64,000 nt of DNA, taken from contig JAEPNN010000001.1 of the NCBI GenBank assembly GCA_017643385.1, forward strand, positions 124,001-188,000, written 5' to 3'. Source of the DNA: Dinoroseobacter sp. (GTDB lineage: Bacteria; Pseudomonadota; Alphaproteobacteria; Rhodobacterales; Rhodobacteraceae). The notes beneath the pieces are model-generated. The model saw only the letters and a program-made list of their open reading frames with translations, made no database searches and had not been told where the DNA came from. The position numbers were made by a program, and so were the translations under genes. Shown here piece after piece: positions 10,182 through 20,329 of this stretch; the first letter of the stretch is position 1; each line of letters opens with the position of its first letter.

Positions 10182-11018
10182 TCAGTCCAGCAAAGCGCCG
10201 TTGCGGATCAGACTGACATCAATCTCTGCTTCGGAACGAACCACTTCAGCAGAGTCGGTCAGCGAAGTCAGCGCTTCGCCGACAGCGGCGTCACGAAGCT
10301 GCTGCGCCAACTGCTCGCGCATCTCATCGAAGCTCGGCGCTTCCAAAGCCCGACTGTCATTCAGCTTTACAACATGCCAGCCGAACTGGGTTTGAACCGG
10401 CGCGGAAACCGCGCCCACATCCAGCGCCATAACAGCTGCTTCAAATTCGGGAACCATGCGACCAGCGCCGAACCAACCCAGCTCACCACCGTTCGGACCG
10501 GATGGCCCCGTTGAAAATTCCTGTGCCAGAGTTGCGAAATCAGCACCTTCTTCCAGCTGCGTGATCAATGCTTGTGCCTCTTCTTCGGTTTCCACCAGAA
10601 TGTGGGAGGCGTTGTATTCTTTTTCCTGAGGGGCATCGCCTACGCTTTCCGCATAAAGCGCTTGCAGTGCTTCTTCTGTCACCGCGGCCTCTGAGGCACC
10701 CTGCAGAACGACATTTGCGCGGAACGAACGCTGTTCGTTTTCCAAACCTAAAACGGTGCGGTTAGACAGGTCGTCGCCAAGCGACTTTGAAAGCGCCTGC
10801 TGTTGGATCAATTGGTCCAGGATGCCTGAGAACAGAACTTCATCCGGCAAAGCCTGATACTGCTCAGGAAGATTTTCAGTTGCCACGATCAGATGGCCGA
10901 GTGTGATTTCAACACCATCCACGGTTGCCAGAACAGTGTCTGCGTCCTGAGCAGAAACAGGGGCGGCGAGGGCCACACAGAGACCAATCGCGGAAAGGCG
11001 AGGAACGGAAAATTGCAC
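10182..11018 (-). CDS. Exported parvulin-type peptidyl-prolyl isomerase
   Basis: A 278-residue PpiC/SurA-like chaperone. Residues 1-23 form a signal peptide ending in PVSAQ, so the mature protein is periplasmic. The parvulin domain (about 130-225) shows YNASHILVETEEEAQALITQ, GGELGWFGAGRMVPEFE and TQFGWHVVKL. The N-terminal helical part resembles the SurA/PrsA chaperone region. It presumably helps fold outer-membrane or periplasmic proteins. It is divergent from secA, whose product exports such proteins, and is co-directional with argJ-mutT. Confidence 0.92.
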   Translation of the reverse strand: MQFSVPRLSAIGLCVALAAPVSAQDADTVLATVDGVEITLGHLIVATENLPEQYQALPDEVLFSGILDQLIQQQALSKSLGDDLSNRTVLGLENEQRSFRANVVLQGASEAAVTEEALQALYAESVGDAPQEKEYNASHILVETEEEAQALITQLEEGADFATLAQEFSTGPSGPNGGELGWFGAGRMVPEFEAAVMALDVGAVSAPVQTQFGWHVVKLNDSRALEAPSFDEMREQLAQQLRDAAVGEALTSLTDSAEVVRSEAEIDVSLIRNGALLD

Positions 11019-11082
11019 GAAGGAAACTCCTATATTTCACGGGGCTTTTGCTGTGCCCGGAAGTTGCGGCGCGCGGGCCACG

Positions 11083-11111
11083 TTGACAGTCCAAAAGCGG
11101 CCCCTTATGTG
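11083..11111 (+). promoter_or_regulatory. Probable sigma-70 promoter of secA
   Basis: TTGACA (11083-11088) and TATGTG (11106-11111) are separated by exactly 17 bases. This is a perfect -35 and a moderate -10, upstream of secA in the divergent gap between ppiC and secA. It implies a leader of about 140 bases before the chosen secA ATG. Confidence 0.6.
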
Positions 11112-11257
11112 CCGAAGGTAACCCCCGGAGGCCATTGGCCGCACCGCCTTTGACGCCGTTCTATTCCGCCGTTGAGGCGTGGGCAAGCGTCGAGCGCCGG
11201 GTCAAGGATCACGAACGGTCACAACTGCGACCGCAACCGAGGTGGAACCGCAAGCTT

Positions 11258-13966
11258 ATGCTGGGACTGGGAACAATTTCCAAGAAGGTGTTCGGTACGC
11301 CGAACGATCGCAAGGTAAAGGCGGTACGTCCGCTGGTTGAAAAGATCAACGCGTTGGAGCCCGAGTTTCAAGCGCTTAGCGACGAGCAGTTGATTGGCAA
11401 AACTGAAGAATTTAAAGCCCGCGTTGCGGGGGGCGAGGAACTCGACAAGATCCTGCCTGAGGCGTTCGCGAATTGCCGTGAAGCTGCAATGCGCGCCCTA
11501 GGCCTTCGGGCTTTCGATACGCAGTTAATGGGCGGGATCTTCCTGCATCAGGGGAATATCGCCGAGATGAAGACAGGCGAAGGCAAGACGCTTGTGGCGA
11601 CGTTCCCGGCCTATTTGAACGCGCTCGCTGGCAAAGGCGTTCACATCGTTACCGTGAACGATTATCTCGCGCGCCGTGACGCCGAATGGATGGGCAAGGT
11701 TTACGCGCAATTGGGCATGACAACCGGCGTGGTTGTTCCACAGCAGCCTGAAGCTGAGAAACGCGAAGCCTACGCTGCGGATATCACTTATGCCACAAAC
11801 AACGAACTTGGATTCGACTACCTGCGCGACAATATGAAGTCCAAGCTCGAGGACATGTCCCAACGCGGTCATAACTTTGCGATTGTGGACGAAGTGGATT
11901 CAATCCTAATCGACGAAGCCCGGACACCTCTTATCATTTCAGGTCCAGCTGCAGATCGGTCCGAGCTTTACAAAACCGTTGATCATCTGGTGCCCTCTAT
12001 TTCTGAAGAGCACTACACACTGGATGAAAAGGCCCGCAACGCGACCTTCACCGATGAAGGCAATGAATTCATCGAGGCGAAACTGCTTGAAGCAGGTATT
12101 TTGCCAGAAGGTCAGTCTTTGTATGACCCGGAATCTACAACGCTGGTTCATCACGTCACTCAGGCTCTGAAGGCTCATAAGCTGTTTCAGAAGGATAAAG
12201 ATTATATTGTCCGGTCTGGCGAAGTTGTGCTGATCGACGAATTTACAGGCCGAATGATGCCCGGGCGTCGCTTGTCTGATGGTCTGCATCAGGCAATAGA
12301 GGCCAAGGAAGACTGCAAAATTCAGCCCGAAAATGTGACGCTCGCTTCGGTCACATTTCAGAATTACTTCCGGCTTTACAGCAAACTGGGCGGAATGACC
12401 GGTACGGCCACGACCGAGGCGGAAGAATTCGGCACAATTTACGGTCTGGGTGTCGTCGAGGTTCCGACCAATCGGCCCATTGCGCGCGAAGACGAGCATG
12501 ACGCGGTCTACCGGACTGCGGAAGAAAAATATTTGGCTGTCGTGCAAACGATCAAAACAGCCAATGATAAAGGTCAACCTGTTCTGGTTGGTACGACATC
12601 GATCGAGAAATCCGAGGATCTTTCAAATCGCCTGACCAAGGCTGGGATCAAGCATAATGTCTTGAACGCGCGTCAGCATGAGCAGGAAGCACAGATCGTC
12701 GCGGATGCAGGCAAATTTGGTGCAGTGACAATTGCCACGAACATGGCAGGACGTGGCACCGATATTAAGCTTGGCGGAAATGTCGAATTCAAGGTGATGG
12801 AGGCCATTGCAGCCAGTCCAGATGCACACCCTGACGAACTTCGTGCCAAGATCGAGAAAGATCACGAGACTGACGAACAGGCTGTCAAAGATGCAGGTGG
12901 CTTGTTCGTTCTCGCGACTGAGCGCCACGAAAGCCGTCGTATCGACAACCAGCTTCGCGGGCGTTCCGGGCGCCAGGGAGATCCGGGCAAATCGGCGTTC
13001 TTCCTGTCTCTGGAAGACGACTTGATGCGTATTTTCGGATCGGACCGCCTTGAGAAAGTGCTGTCTGGTTTGGGCATGAAGGAAGGCGAAGCGATCATTC
13101 ACCCTTGGGTGAACAAGTCGCTTGAAAAGGCGCAAGCGAAGGTCGAAGGCCGCAACTTTGACATCCGTAAGCAGCTTCTGAAGTTTGACGACGTGATGAA
13201 CGACCAGCGGAAAACGATTTTCGCGCAGCGTCTGGAAATCATGGAGACTGATGATGTCGCAGAGATTACTCAGGACATGCGTCACCAGGTGATCGACGAT
13301 CTTGTCGATCAATACATGCCGCAAAACACCTATGCGGACCAATGGGATGTTGACGGGCTGCACGAAGGCGTGCGCGAAAAGCTTGGTCTGGATGTGCCTG
13401 TGGCGGACTGGGCGATGGAAGAGGGCGTTGATGACGCCGACATCATCGAACGGCTAGAAAAGTCGGCGGACGAGTTCATGGCAGCAAAGGCCGCTCAGTT
13501 CGGTCCGGACAATATGCGCATGATCGAAAAGCAGCTTCTTTTGCAAACCATCGATGGGAAATGGCGCGAGCATCTCGTAACGCTTGAGCACCTCAGATCG
13601 GTGGTGGGGTTCCGTGGATATGCCCAGCGTGACCCGCTGAACGAATATAAGACCGAGGGCTTCCAGCTGTTTGAGGCGATGCTCGACAGCTTGCGAACCG
13701 AAGTCACCGAGAAGCTGTCTCGCGTGCGCGTTCTGTCCGATGAAGAACAGAAGGCGATGGCAGACCAAATCGCGCAGCAGGCGAAGATGATGGGCGCGGC
13801 CGTCCCACCAGAGGTTTCCGACGCGGCAGACGAAGGTAATTTCACACCGTTGATTGATGGCTTCAAGGGTGACGACCCCACCACCTGGGGGAATCCCGGC
13901 CGAAACGATCCTTGTCCCTGTGGTTCGGGCAAGAAATTCAAACATTGTCACGGTCGCTTGGCCTAA
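11258..13966 (+). CDS. secA: Protein translocase ATPase SecA
   Basis: SecA is the motor that pushes preproteins through SecYEG. From ATG 11258 the protein is 902 residues, the normal length, and starts [13 protein letters not shown]. An upstream in-frame start at 11135 would add 41 unrelated residues and was rejected. Walker A is [15 protein letters not shown] and Walker B is [21 protein letters not shown]. The preprotein cross-linking and helical scaffold domains follow. The C-terminus ends in the zinc-binding, SecB-interacting SEC-C motif [26 protein letters not shown] site lies upstream. It stands alone, with its own promoter and terminator. Confidence 0.98.
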   Translation: MLGLGTISKKVFGTPNDRKVKAVRPLVEKINALEPEFQALSDEQLIGKTEEFKARVAGGEELDKILPEAFANCREAAMRALGLRAFDTQLMGGIFLHQGNIAEMKTGEGKTLVATFPAYLNALAGKGVHIVTVNDYLARRDAEWMGKVYAQLGMTTGVVVPQQPEAEKREAYAADITYATNNELGFDYLRDNMKSKLEDMSQRGHNFAIVDEVDSILIDEARTPLIISGPAADRSELYKTVDHLVPSISEEHYTLDEKARNATFTDEGNEFIEAKLLEAGILPEGQSLYDPESTTLVHHVTQALKAHKLFQKDKDYIVRSGEVVLIDEFTGRMMPGRRLSDGLHQAIEAKEDCKIQPENVTLASVTFQNYFRLYSKLGGMTGTATTEAEEFGTIYGLGVVEVPTNRPIAREDEHDAVYRTAEEKYLAVVQTIKTANDKGQPVLVGTTSIEKSEDLSNRLTKAGIKHNVLNARQHEQEAQIVADAGKFGAVTIATNMAGRGTDIKLGGNVEFKVMEAIAASPDAHPDELRAKIEKDHETDEQAVKDAGGLFVLATERHESRRIDNQLRGRSGRQGDPGKSAFFLSLEDDLMRIFGSDRLEKVLSGLGMKEGEAIIHPWVNKSLEKAQAKVEGRNFDIRKQLLKFDDVMNDQRKTIFAQRLEIMETDDVAEITQDMRHQVIDDLVDQYMPQNTYADQWDVDGLHEGVREKLGLDVPVADWAMEEGVDDADIIERLEKSADEFMAAKAAQFGPDNMRMIEKQLLLQTIDGKWREHLVTLEHLRSVVGFRGYAQRDPLNEYKTEGFQLFEAMLDSLRTEVTEKLSRVRVLSDEEQKAMADQIAQQAKMMGAAVPPEVSDAADEGNFTPLIDGFKGDDPTTWGNPGRNDPCPCGSGKKFKHCHGRLA

Positions 13967-13990
13967 AGCTTAACGCAAGCGCTTGGATGC

Positions 13991-14024
13991 AAAAAAGGCC
14001 GCCGAAATATCCGGGGGCCTTTTT
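13991..14024. terminator. Bidirectional terminator between secA and dnaJ
   Basis: AAAAAGGCC and GGCCTTTTT arms (with an inner CCG/CGG pairing) flank a short loop. The stem has A/T tracts on both sides, so it can end secA transcription rightward and dnaK/dnaJ transcription leftward. It sits in the 78-base gap between the two converging genes. Confidence 0.85.
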
Positions 14025-14044
14025 CGTCTCACATTGCGGTATTT

Positions 14045-15193
14045 TCAGCTTGCGATACCGTCCCAGAACTTTTTGACTTTGGAGAAGAAGCCAGATGTTT
14101 CCGGATGGTTGTCATCGCTAAGGTCTTCAAACTCTCGCAGAAGTTCTTTCTGACGAGACGTCAAATTGACCGGTGTCTCCACCGCGATTTCAATAAACAT
14201 GTCACCAGAACCCGCGCCTCTAAGGGCTGGCATGCCCTTGCCGCGCAAGCGCATCTGCTTTCCTGACTGGCTACCGGCGGGTATTTTCACACGGCTACGA
14301 CCACCGTCGATGGTTGGAACTTCAACATCACCACCAAGCGCTGCGGACGACATGCCTACTGGTACGCGGCAGTAAAGATCTACGCCTTCACGTTGGAAGA
14401 TCGGATGCTCTTTGACGTCAACGAAGATGTAAAGATCGCCAGACGGTCCGCCTCGCAATCCCGCTTCACCCTCACCCGCCAGGCGAATTCGGTTACCGGT
14501 TTCGACGCCGGAGGGAATATTCACACCCAGTTGCCGTTCGGTTTCTTCACGCCCGGCGCCACCACATACCCGACAGGGGTTTTTGATGATTTGTCCCTGG
14601 CCGTTACAGGTCGGGCAAGTACGTTCGACTGTGAAAAAACCCTGCTGCGCGCGGACTTTACCCATGCCGGTACATGTTGGGCATGTTTCAGGCTCGGATC
14701 CACCTTCAGCACCGGTGCCGTTACACGCCTTACACGTGACGGAACTAGGAACCTTGATCGTTTTCTGAACTCCGGCATAGGCCTCTTCCAGGCTGATACG
14801 CATGTTGTAGCGCAGGTCAGAGCCACGCGATGCGCGCGAACGCCCGCCGCCCCCGCGTTGACCGCCCATGAAGTCCCCAAAGAGGTCTTCAAACACGTCT
14901 GAAAACGCACTGGCAAAGTCGCCTTGACCACCACCACCGAAGCCACCGGGCCGCCCGCCAGTGCCACCTTCAAACGCCGCATGCCCAAATCGGTCATAGG
15001 CCGCTTTTTTTTCGGCATCCTTCAGGATGTCATAGGCTTCGTTGGCTTCTTTGAACTGGGATTCTGCGTCAGGATTGTCGGAATTTCGATCAGGATGAAG
15101 TTCTTTCGCCTTGCGACGGAAGGCTTTCTTGATGTCGTCGGAAGATGCGCCTTTGGAGACACCAAGAACGTCGTAGTAATCGCGTTTAGACAT
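14045..15193 (-). CDS. dnaJ: Chaperone DnaJ (type I Hsp40)
   Basis: DnaJ stimulates the DnaK ATPase and hands over unfolded clients. The 382-residue protein has the J domain with HPD ([10 protein letters not shown], about residue 33), a Gly/Phe-rich linker (about 75-125), and four zinc-binding CXXCXGXG repeats ([32 protein letters not shown]; about 145-215). The C-terminal substrate-binding domains follow. It lies 69 bases downstream of dnaK on the same strand; a strong hairpin fills that gap. Confidence 0.98.
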   Translation of the reverse strand: MSKRDYYDVLGVSKGASSDDIKKAFRRKAKELHPDRNSDNPDAESQFKEANEAYDILKDAEKKAAYDRFGHAAFEGGTGGRPGGFGGGGQGDFASAFSDVFEDLFGDFMGGQRGGGGRSRASRGSDLRYNMRISLEEAYAGVQKTIKVPSSVTCKACNGTGAEGGSEPETCPTCTGMGKVRAQQGFFTVERTCPTCNGQGQIIKNPCRVCGGAGREETERQLGVNIPSGVETGNRIRLAGEGEAGLRGGPSGDLYIFVDVKEHPIFQREGVDLYCRVPVGMSSAALGGDVEVPTIDGGRSRVKIPAGSQSGKQMRLRGKGMPALRGAGSGDMFIEIAVETPVNLTSRQKELLREFEDLSDDNHPETSGFFSKVKKFWDGIAS

Positions 15194-15217
15194 ATTCGGT
15201 CCCCTTCAAACGACGCA

Positions 15218-15243
15218 GGCCAGCCCGGGCGACCGGGCCGGCC
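15218..15243 (-). promoter_or_regulatory. Strong hairpin between dnaK and dnaJ
   Basis: An 11-bp GC-rich stem (15218-15228 with 15233-15243, one G-U pair in the leftward RNA) closes a 4-base loop and has no following T run. This makes a terminator unlikely. It may instead protect the dnaK message from 3' decay or reduce read-through into dnaJ, so that DnaK exceeds DnaJ. The role is inferred. Confidence 0.6.
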
Positions 15244-15262
15244 TTAATTACGTCAGACAGCG

Positions 15263-17179
15263 TTAGCCGCGATCGCGATCGTTGAGATCTTCGAAGTCTG
15301 CATCCACGATATCGTCATCGATATCGCGTGGTTCGCCGTCGCCTTCGGGCGCTTCCTCTCCAGACTCTTCTTGCTGCGCTTTGTAGATCGCCTCACCCAG
15401 CTTCATTGCAGCCTCAGTGAGATTCTGGATGCCGCCTTTGATCTTACCAGCGTCTTCAGTCTCCAAGGTCTCTTCCAGGGCACCAATTGCAAGTTCGATG
15501 ACTTCGACGGTCGATGGATCGACTTTCTCACCATGTTCATCGAGCGATTTCTTGGTCGAATGTACCAAGCTCTCGGCTTGGTTTTTGGTTTCGACCAGGT
15601 CCTTACGCTCTTTGTCCGCATCGGCATTCGCCTCCGCGTCTCGCACCATCTGGTCGATTTCGTCGTCCGACAGACCACCCGATGCTTGGATGGTAATGTT
15701 TTGCTCTTTTCCGGTTGCCTTGTCTTTGGCGCCGACCGACACGATGCCGTTGGCGTCAATGTCAAAAGTGACCTCGATCTGTGGCATGCCGCGCGGTGCA
15801 GGTGGAATATCCTCGAGGTTGAACTGGCCGAGCATCTTGTTGTCGGCAGCCATCTCGCGTTCCCCCTGGAACACGCGGATTGTCACGGCATTCTGGTTGT
15901 CTTCCGCAGTAGAGAAAACCTGAGACTTCTTGGTTGGAATAGTAGTGTTGCGGTCGATCAGACGGGTGAAGACACCGCCAAGGGTTTCAATACCCAGTGA
16001 CAGTGGCGTCACGTCAAGCAGAACAACGTCTTTAACGTCACCCTGCAGAACGCCAGCCTGAATTGCGGCACCCATGGCAACAACTTCGTCCGGGTTCACG
16101 CCTTTGTGGGGTTCTTTGCCAAAGAAGTTTGTGACTTCCTCCATTACCTTCGGCATCCGTGTCATGCCGCCGACCAGAACAACCTCGTCAATATCGCCCT
16201 TGGTCAAGCCAGCATCTTTCAACGCGGCCTGGCATGGTTTCATCGAGGACTTGATCAGATCGCCAACAAGGCTTTCCAGCTTTGCACGGGTCAGCTTCAT
16301 AACCATGTGCAAAGGCTGACCGCCATTTGGATCCATCGAGATGAACGGTTGGTTGATCTCGGTCTGAGAGGACGAGGACAGTTCGATCTTCGCTTTTTCA
16401 GCGGCTTCCTTCAGGCGCTGCAGAGCCATCTTGTCTTTGGTCAGGTCGACGCCGTTCTGCTTTTTGAACTCATCCGCCAGATAGTTGACGATGCGCATAT
16501 CGAAGTCTTCACCGCCGAGGAATGTATCCCCATTGGTGGACTTCACTTCGAACAACCCATCGTCAATTTCCAGGATGGTCACGTCGAAGGTACCACCGCC
16601 AAGGTCATAGACTGCGATTGTTTTGGTTTCTTTTTTGTCCAAGCCATAGGCCAGCGCAGCAGCGGTTGGCTCGTTGATGATCCGTAGCACTTCAAGGCCT
16701 GCGATCTTGCCAGCATCCTTGGTGGCCTGACGCTGAGCGTCATTGAAATACGCAGGAACGGTGATTACGGCTTGGGTGACTTCCTCACCCAGATAGCCTT
16801 CTGCTGTTTCCTTCATTTTTTGAAGGATCAGTGCGGAAACCTGAGCAGGTGAATATTTGTCACCGCCAACCTCAACCCAGGCGTCGCCGTTTCCGCCGTT
16901 GACCACGGCGTAGGGGAGGTTTTTCTTGTCTTTGGCGAGGTCCGCATCGTCAAACCGTCGACCGATCAGGCGCTTTACAGCAAACACGGTGTTTTCCGGG
17001 TTGGTGACAGCTTGCCGCTTTGCGGGCTGGCCAACGAGACGTTCATCATCGGTGTAGCCGACGATCGAAGGCGTGGTCCGTGCACCTTCAGAGTTTTCAA
17101 TAACGCGCGGTTGCGCGCCGTCCATAATGGCAACACATGAATTCGTGGTGCCGAGGTCAATACCAATGACTTTAGCCAT
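15263..17179 (-). CDS. dnaK: Chaperone DnaK (Hsp70)
   Basis: ATP-dependent chaperone for unfolded proteins in the cytosol. From ATG 17179 the protein has 638 residues, the standard length, and begins [17 protein letters not shown]. An upstream in-frame start at 17236 was rejected because the ATG at 17179 has an AAGGAAG ribosome binding site. Visible signatures are [26 protein letters not shown] and the interdomain linker [18 protein letters not shown]. The acidic C-terminus [16 protein letters not shown] is typical. It is expressed with dnaJ from a heat-shock type promoter. Confidence 0.98.
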   Translation of the reverse strand: MAKVIGIDLGTTNSCVAIMDGAQPRVIENSEGARTTPSIVGYTDDERLVGQPAKRQAVTNPENTVFAVKRLIGRRFDDADLAKDKKNLPYAVVNGGNGDAWVEVGGDKYSPAQVSALILQKMKETAEGYLGEEVTQAVITVPAYFNDAQRQATKDAGKIAGLEVLRIINEPTAAALAYGLDKKETKTIAVYDLGGGTFDVTILEIDDGLFEVKSTNGDTFLGGEDFDMRIVNYLADEFKKQNGVDLTKDKMALQRLKEAAEKAKIELSSSSQTEINQPFISMDPNGGQPLHMVMKLTRAKLESLVGDLIKSSMKPCQAALKDAGLTKGDIDEVVLVGGMTRMPKVMEEVTNFFGKEPHKGVNPDEVVAMGAAIQAGVLQGDVKDVVLLDVTPLSLGIETLGGVFTRLIDRNTTIPTKKSQVFSTAEDNQNAVTIRVFQGEREMAADNKMLGQFNLEDIPPAPRGMPQIEVTFDIDANGIVSVGAKDKATGKEQNITIQASGGLSDDEIDQMVRDAEANADADKERKDLVETKNQAESLVHSTKKSLDEHGEKVDPSTVEVIELAIGALEETLETEDAGKIKGGIQNLTEAAMKLGEAIYKAQQEESGEEAPEGDGEPRDIDDDIVDADFEDLNDRDRG

Positions 17180-17294
17180 AAGCGCTACTTCCTTTGTCCT
17201 GGCGATGTCCAAAGACGCAACCCGCAGGTGCGGCACTGCATCTCAATCCCAAGGTCACATCCCTTTTTGAGGTTAGTGACCAACTTCGTGGGGT

Positions 17295-17323
17295 ATATAG
17301 GTGGGGGGAAAGGGCGCTGCAAG
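17295..17323 (-). promoter_or_regulatory. Heat-shock (RpoH, sigma-32) type promoter of dnaK
   Basis: Read leftward, CTTG (17323-17320), an 18-base spacer and CCTATAT (17301-17295) match the alphaproteobacterial RpoH pattern of CTTG plus a C-rich, TAT-containing -10 box. It lies about 115 bases upstream of the dnaK ATG and within the divergent gap to the AlkB-like gene. Confidence 0.7.
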
Positions 17324-17341
17324 CAGCGGAAGGCAGAGGAA

Positions 17342-17977
17342 ATGCAGGAAAAAGACAACCTTTTCGACGCAGCTGCCATACCGACAGAGCTTTGCGGTGC
17401 AAGAGTCCTCCAAAGTGCTTTGGATCGCTCCCTTCAGGAACGGATTGTAGCGCAACTCAGGGATATTGTTGTAAAGGCCCCATTGCATCGTCCCGTTACG
17501 CGCTGGGGCAAACCAATGAGTGTCAAGATGACGGCCGCGGGCAAATTTGGCTGGATCAGTGACACGCGTGGTTACCGATATGCCGAAACACATCCGAGCG
17601 GGGCGCATTGGCCAGATATACCGAAAGAGATTCTGTCAATTTGGAAGCTTTTTGTGCCTGAGGCCCGCGATCCTGAATGTTGCCTGATAAATCTTTACGA
17701 ACCGAATGCACGCATGGGGCTGCATCAGGATCGAGACGAGGCTGATTTCAGCCAGCCTGTCCTGTCAGTTTCGCTTGGCGATGAAGGACTGTTTCGTATT
17801 GGCGGGCCGGAACGAAGCAATAAGACGCGATCGATTTGGCTTCGTTCAGGGGATATTGTCATTCTGGAAGGTGCATCGCGACTGGCGTTTCACGGAGTTG
17901 ATCGCATAAAGCCGGGGACGTCCGATTTGTTGGATAAACCGGGCCGTATCAATCTGACATTGCGTGTTGTGACTTAG
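17342..17977 (+). CDS. alkB: AlkB-like Fe(II)/2-oxoglutarate-dependent dioxygenase
   Basis: This family repairs alkylated bases in DNA or RNA by oxidative demethylation. The 211-residue protein has the iron ligands in GLHQDRDE (HxD) and the distal His in FHGVDRI. The 2-oxoglutarate/substrate motif is GRINLTLR (RxNxTxR). The start at ATG 17342 is preceded by AGAGGA; an in-frame start at 17228 would run through the dnaK promoter. It ends overlapping the opposite-strand SH3-domain gene by 4 bases. Whether it is the true AlkB or a paralogue with another substrate cannot be told from sequence. Confidence 0.88.
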   Translation: MQEKDNLFDAAAIPTELCGARVLQSALDRSLQERIVAQLRDIVVKAPLHRPVTRWGKPMSVKMTAAGKFGWISDTRGYRYAETHPSGAHWPDIPKEILSIWKLFVPEARDPECCLINLYEPNARMGLHQDRDEADFSQPVLSVSLGDEGLFRIGGPERSNKTRSIWLRSGDIVILEGASRLAFHGVDRIKPGTSDLLDKPGRINLTLRVVT

Positions 17978-18588
17978 TTACGGAGCGAACAGCAGCCCGA
18001 ATAGAAATCTGCATCTGACGAATTTGGGGGTCCTGCAACAATATCGACCTCAAGTCCGTACAAGCGGTCGCTCATTCCATCGCTGCACAGGTTTTTCCTG
18101 ACGACCAGTGTGGAAGAAAGTGATGCGTTGGCGGCGCGCATGGCATAGCGGTCCTGCCGCATTGATCCACCTGACCATGTTTGGGTCAACAAGGTCGGAG
18201 GATCTCCAATCGCTGACCATTCTAATTCATTCCCGATAACTTCGGCATGCCAAAAGGGCTCTGTTCCGAAACAGGAATAGCTTTCCGCAGGGAAGGACTG
18301 AAATGGCTGCTCTTCGAGGAAACGCAGAGAGGTCCACCCTGACTGTTCTTGGGTGTTAACGAGACCCCATCGCCCATTATCGCTTCTTGCGATAATCTCG
18401 ACACCAATGGCATCGTGGCTTAGCGACCCGATGATTTCTGCGCCTGCGTTTGGTTCAGCCCGGATGTTCAAGACGTCGTTGGTTGCAACATCAACCACGA
18501 AGTAAAGCGATGGAAGATCCAGATCGATGTCCTGCGCGTTTGCCAAGCTGGTAATGAAAGAAAATGCGATCGCAAGTACAGGTTTCAT
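17974..18588 (-). CDS. Exported SH3-domain protein, function unknown
   Basis: A 204-residue protein with a signal peptide (about 1-18, cleavage after ANA). A bacterial SH3 domain follows (about 30-90: VLNIRAEPNAGAEIIGSL ... GWTSLRFLE). The C-terminal domain starts with YSCFGTEPFWHAEV, a motif I associate with an uncharacterised family of SH3-containing envelope proteins. Several cysteines, including CC near the C-terminus, suit disulfides in the periplasm. Its start overlaps the stop of the upstream permease gene as ATGA, so the two are co-expressed. The function is not known. Confidence 0.7.
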   Translation of the reverse strand: MKPVLAIAFSFITSLANAQDIDLDLPSLYFVVDVATNDVLNIRAEPNAGAEIIGSLSHDAIGVEIIARSDNGRWGLVNTQEQSGWTSLRFLEEQPFQSFPAESYSCFGTEPFWHAEVIGNELEWSAIGDPPTLLTQTWSGGSMRQDRYAMRAANASLSSTLVVRKNLCSDGMSDRLYGLEVDIVAGPPNSSDADFYSGCCSLRN

Positions 18589-19406
18589 AGCTTGGCTGTC
18601 CAGCTGACTGAGGCATGTTTACGGGTGTAGAATTCACCCATAAGGCCCAGCATAAGGCAAGCTAGCGCGACATAAAACGGATAGCTTGCTGAGCTGTTGT
18701 TGGGGAAATAGTTGATGAAAGTGTACCCGCGCGCCTGATCAATGGTGTGAAAAAGTGGGTTCCAGTCAAACATCACTAAAATGCTTGGAGGCAATGTGTT
18801 GGCAACGAACATCTTGCCTGATGCGATCATGTTCGCCCGCGAGTAGATGGTTGCGCCGAGTTTGGTGAAGCCAGGCGACCAGGGTTTGATTGCCAGAAAA
18901 ACCATTCCGACAGCGACGCCGCTAAACCAGCTCATCAACACCATGGAAAACGCCCCGATTGGATCGAAAATCTCAATAGGTGTGAAAATCACGTGGTAGA
19001 AGAATAATACCACGACCATCGACAAAACTTGAATATAGAGCGTTGAGAGCGCTGCTGCGCTGATCGCCACAACGGTATTCATGGTTCGGTGTTTCATCAT
19101 CGGTGATGCTGGACCTTCTGAGCTCACCACTGCTCCCATGGCTTTAGTGTGAGTCAGAAACAGGAAAATCCCAGTCATAATATACAGAAGGAAATCACCC
19201 CGGATCGCAGCGCCGCGCATACCGAGAAATGAGAACATCGCAAAGAAAGCCACGACAAATATCACTGTCTGCATGATGTTCATAAACAGACCGACCAATG
19301 CGTTTCCGTGGCTCTTGCGAACATCTCGCACGGTCGAGTGATAGATCAGGATTAGCGTTCTAAAGGCTAATCCGGCACTCGAAGTGGTTTCTTGTGTGCG
19401 AAACAT
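18585..19406 (-). CDS. ABC-2 type export permease
   Basis: A 273-residue membrane protein with about six hydrophobic segments, of the ABC-2 permease type used for export of capsule, O-antigen or other glycans (KpsM/TagG-like). Examples of its segments are MQTVIFVVAFFAMFSFLGM and LLYIMTGIFLFLTHTKAMGA. The ATG at 19406 has a GGAGGG site about 10 bases upstream; a TTG at 19427 was rejected. No ATP-binding partner gene is in the window. The neighbouring cysQ, kdsB, galU and glycosyltransferases fit a polysaccharide export role, but the substrate is inferred. Confidence 0.75.
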   Translation of the reverse strand: MFRTQETTSSAGLAFRTLILIYHSTVRDVRKSHGNALVGLFMNIMQTVIFVVAFFAMFSFLGMRGAAIRGDFLLYIMTGIFLFLTHTKAMGAVVSSEGPASPMMKHRTMNTVVAISAAALSTLYIQVLSMVVVLFFYHVIFTPIEIFDPIGAFSMVLMSWFSGVAVGMVFLAIKPWSPGFTKLGATIYSRANMIASGKMFVANTLPPSILVMFDWNPLFHTIDQARGYTFINYFPNNSSASYPFYVALACLMLGLMGEFYTRKHASVSWTAKL

Positions 19407-19528
19407 GGGGCGGATGCCCTCCAGCAAACAATTATAAGCTTATGCTTGGGAATGGTTGCGCTTCTATTGCGGCAGCATCATAGAAAAAACATGGCATTTT
19501 TTTAGAATTTGGGACAGTGGAGCAGTAA

Positions 19529-20329
19529 ATGGATTTTAATGTAGCAATTCCTGTGATGCGCAGCCTCGCGCTTAGGGCCGGTGACGCAATCATGGAAATC
19601 TACAATTCTGACGACTTTGAAGTGCGGTCTAAATCGGATGAAAGCCCGGTCACAGCGGCTGACGAAGCGGCAGATGCAATCATTGCTTCCGGACTGGCAC
19701 AGGCCTTCCCGGATACGCTGTGTGTTACCGAGGAACAGGCGGGAACTCATGCGCAGACTGATGAAACCTTCTTCATTGTCGATCCGCTGGATGGCACCAA
19801 AGAATTCATCAAACGCAGAGGGGACTTTACTGTCAATATTGCTTTTGTTTCAAACGGTGTGCCTGTTCGCGGGGTAGTTTATGCACCCGCCCGAGGTCGT
19901 CTTTTTTACACAGATGCTGAAGGTCATTCGGTTGAGGAAATGGGCCCTTTTGAAAAAGATGTTATCGGGGAAACCCAAGCGATGTCCGTCTCAACACCAG
20001 ACAACGCAGCATTGATGGTCGTTGCCTCAAAGTCCCACCGGGACGCTGCAACGGATGAGTATATCGCGAAATACGATACCAAGGACATGACCTCGGCAGG
20101 TTCGTCCCTGAAGTTTTGTCTCGTCGCAACCGGTGAGGCAGATCTTTATCCGCGCCTTGGGCGCACAATGGAATGGGATACCGCGGCTGGAGATGCCGTC
20201 CTCAGGGGGGCTGGCGGCCACATGGTGCGGTTTGAAGACCACACCCCGTTCACATATGGCAAAGTGAACTATGAAAACCCGTTCTTCATCGCGTTTGCAC
20301 CGGGTGTGGCACTGAAAGACCCGTCATGA
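19529..20329 (+). CDS. cysQ: 3'(2'),5'-bisphosphate nucleotidase CysQ
   Basis: CysQ hydrolyses PAP (adenosine 3',5'-bisphosphate) to AMP, removing the product of sulfotransferases and PAPS reductase. The 266-residue inositol-monophosphatase-fold protein has the metal site VDPLDGTKEFIKRRGDFTVN, the conserved EEQ segment in TEEQAGTHAQ, and WDTAAGDAVLRGAGG near the C-terminus. It is coupled to kdsB by ATGA overlap. A sulfotransferase lies 6 kb downstream on the same strand, so PAP removal for glycan sulfation is a reasonable role here, alongside general sulfur metabolism. Confidence 0.93.
   Translation: MDFNVAIPVMRSLALRAGDAIMEIYNSDDFEVRSKSDESPVTAADEAADAIIASGLAQAFPDTLCVTEEQAGTHAQTDETFFIVDPLDGTKEFIKRRGDFTVNIAFVSNGVPVRGVVYAPARGRLFYTDAEGHSVEEMGPFEKDVIGETQAMSVSTPDNAALMVVASKSHRDAATDEYIAKYDTKDMTSAGSSLKFCLVATGEADLYPRLGRTMEWDTAAGDAVLRGAGGHMVRFEDHTPFTYGKVNYENPFFIAFAPGVALKDPS

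Noticed and set aside
12623-13363. 246-codon open frame antisense to secA
   Set aside because: The opposite strand carries conserved SecA sequence, and the antisense protein has no recognisable features.
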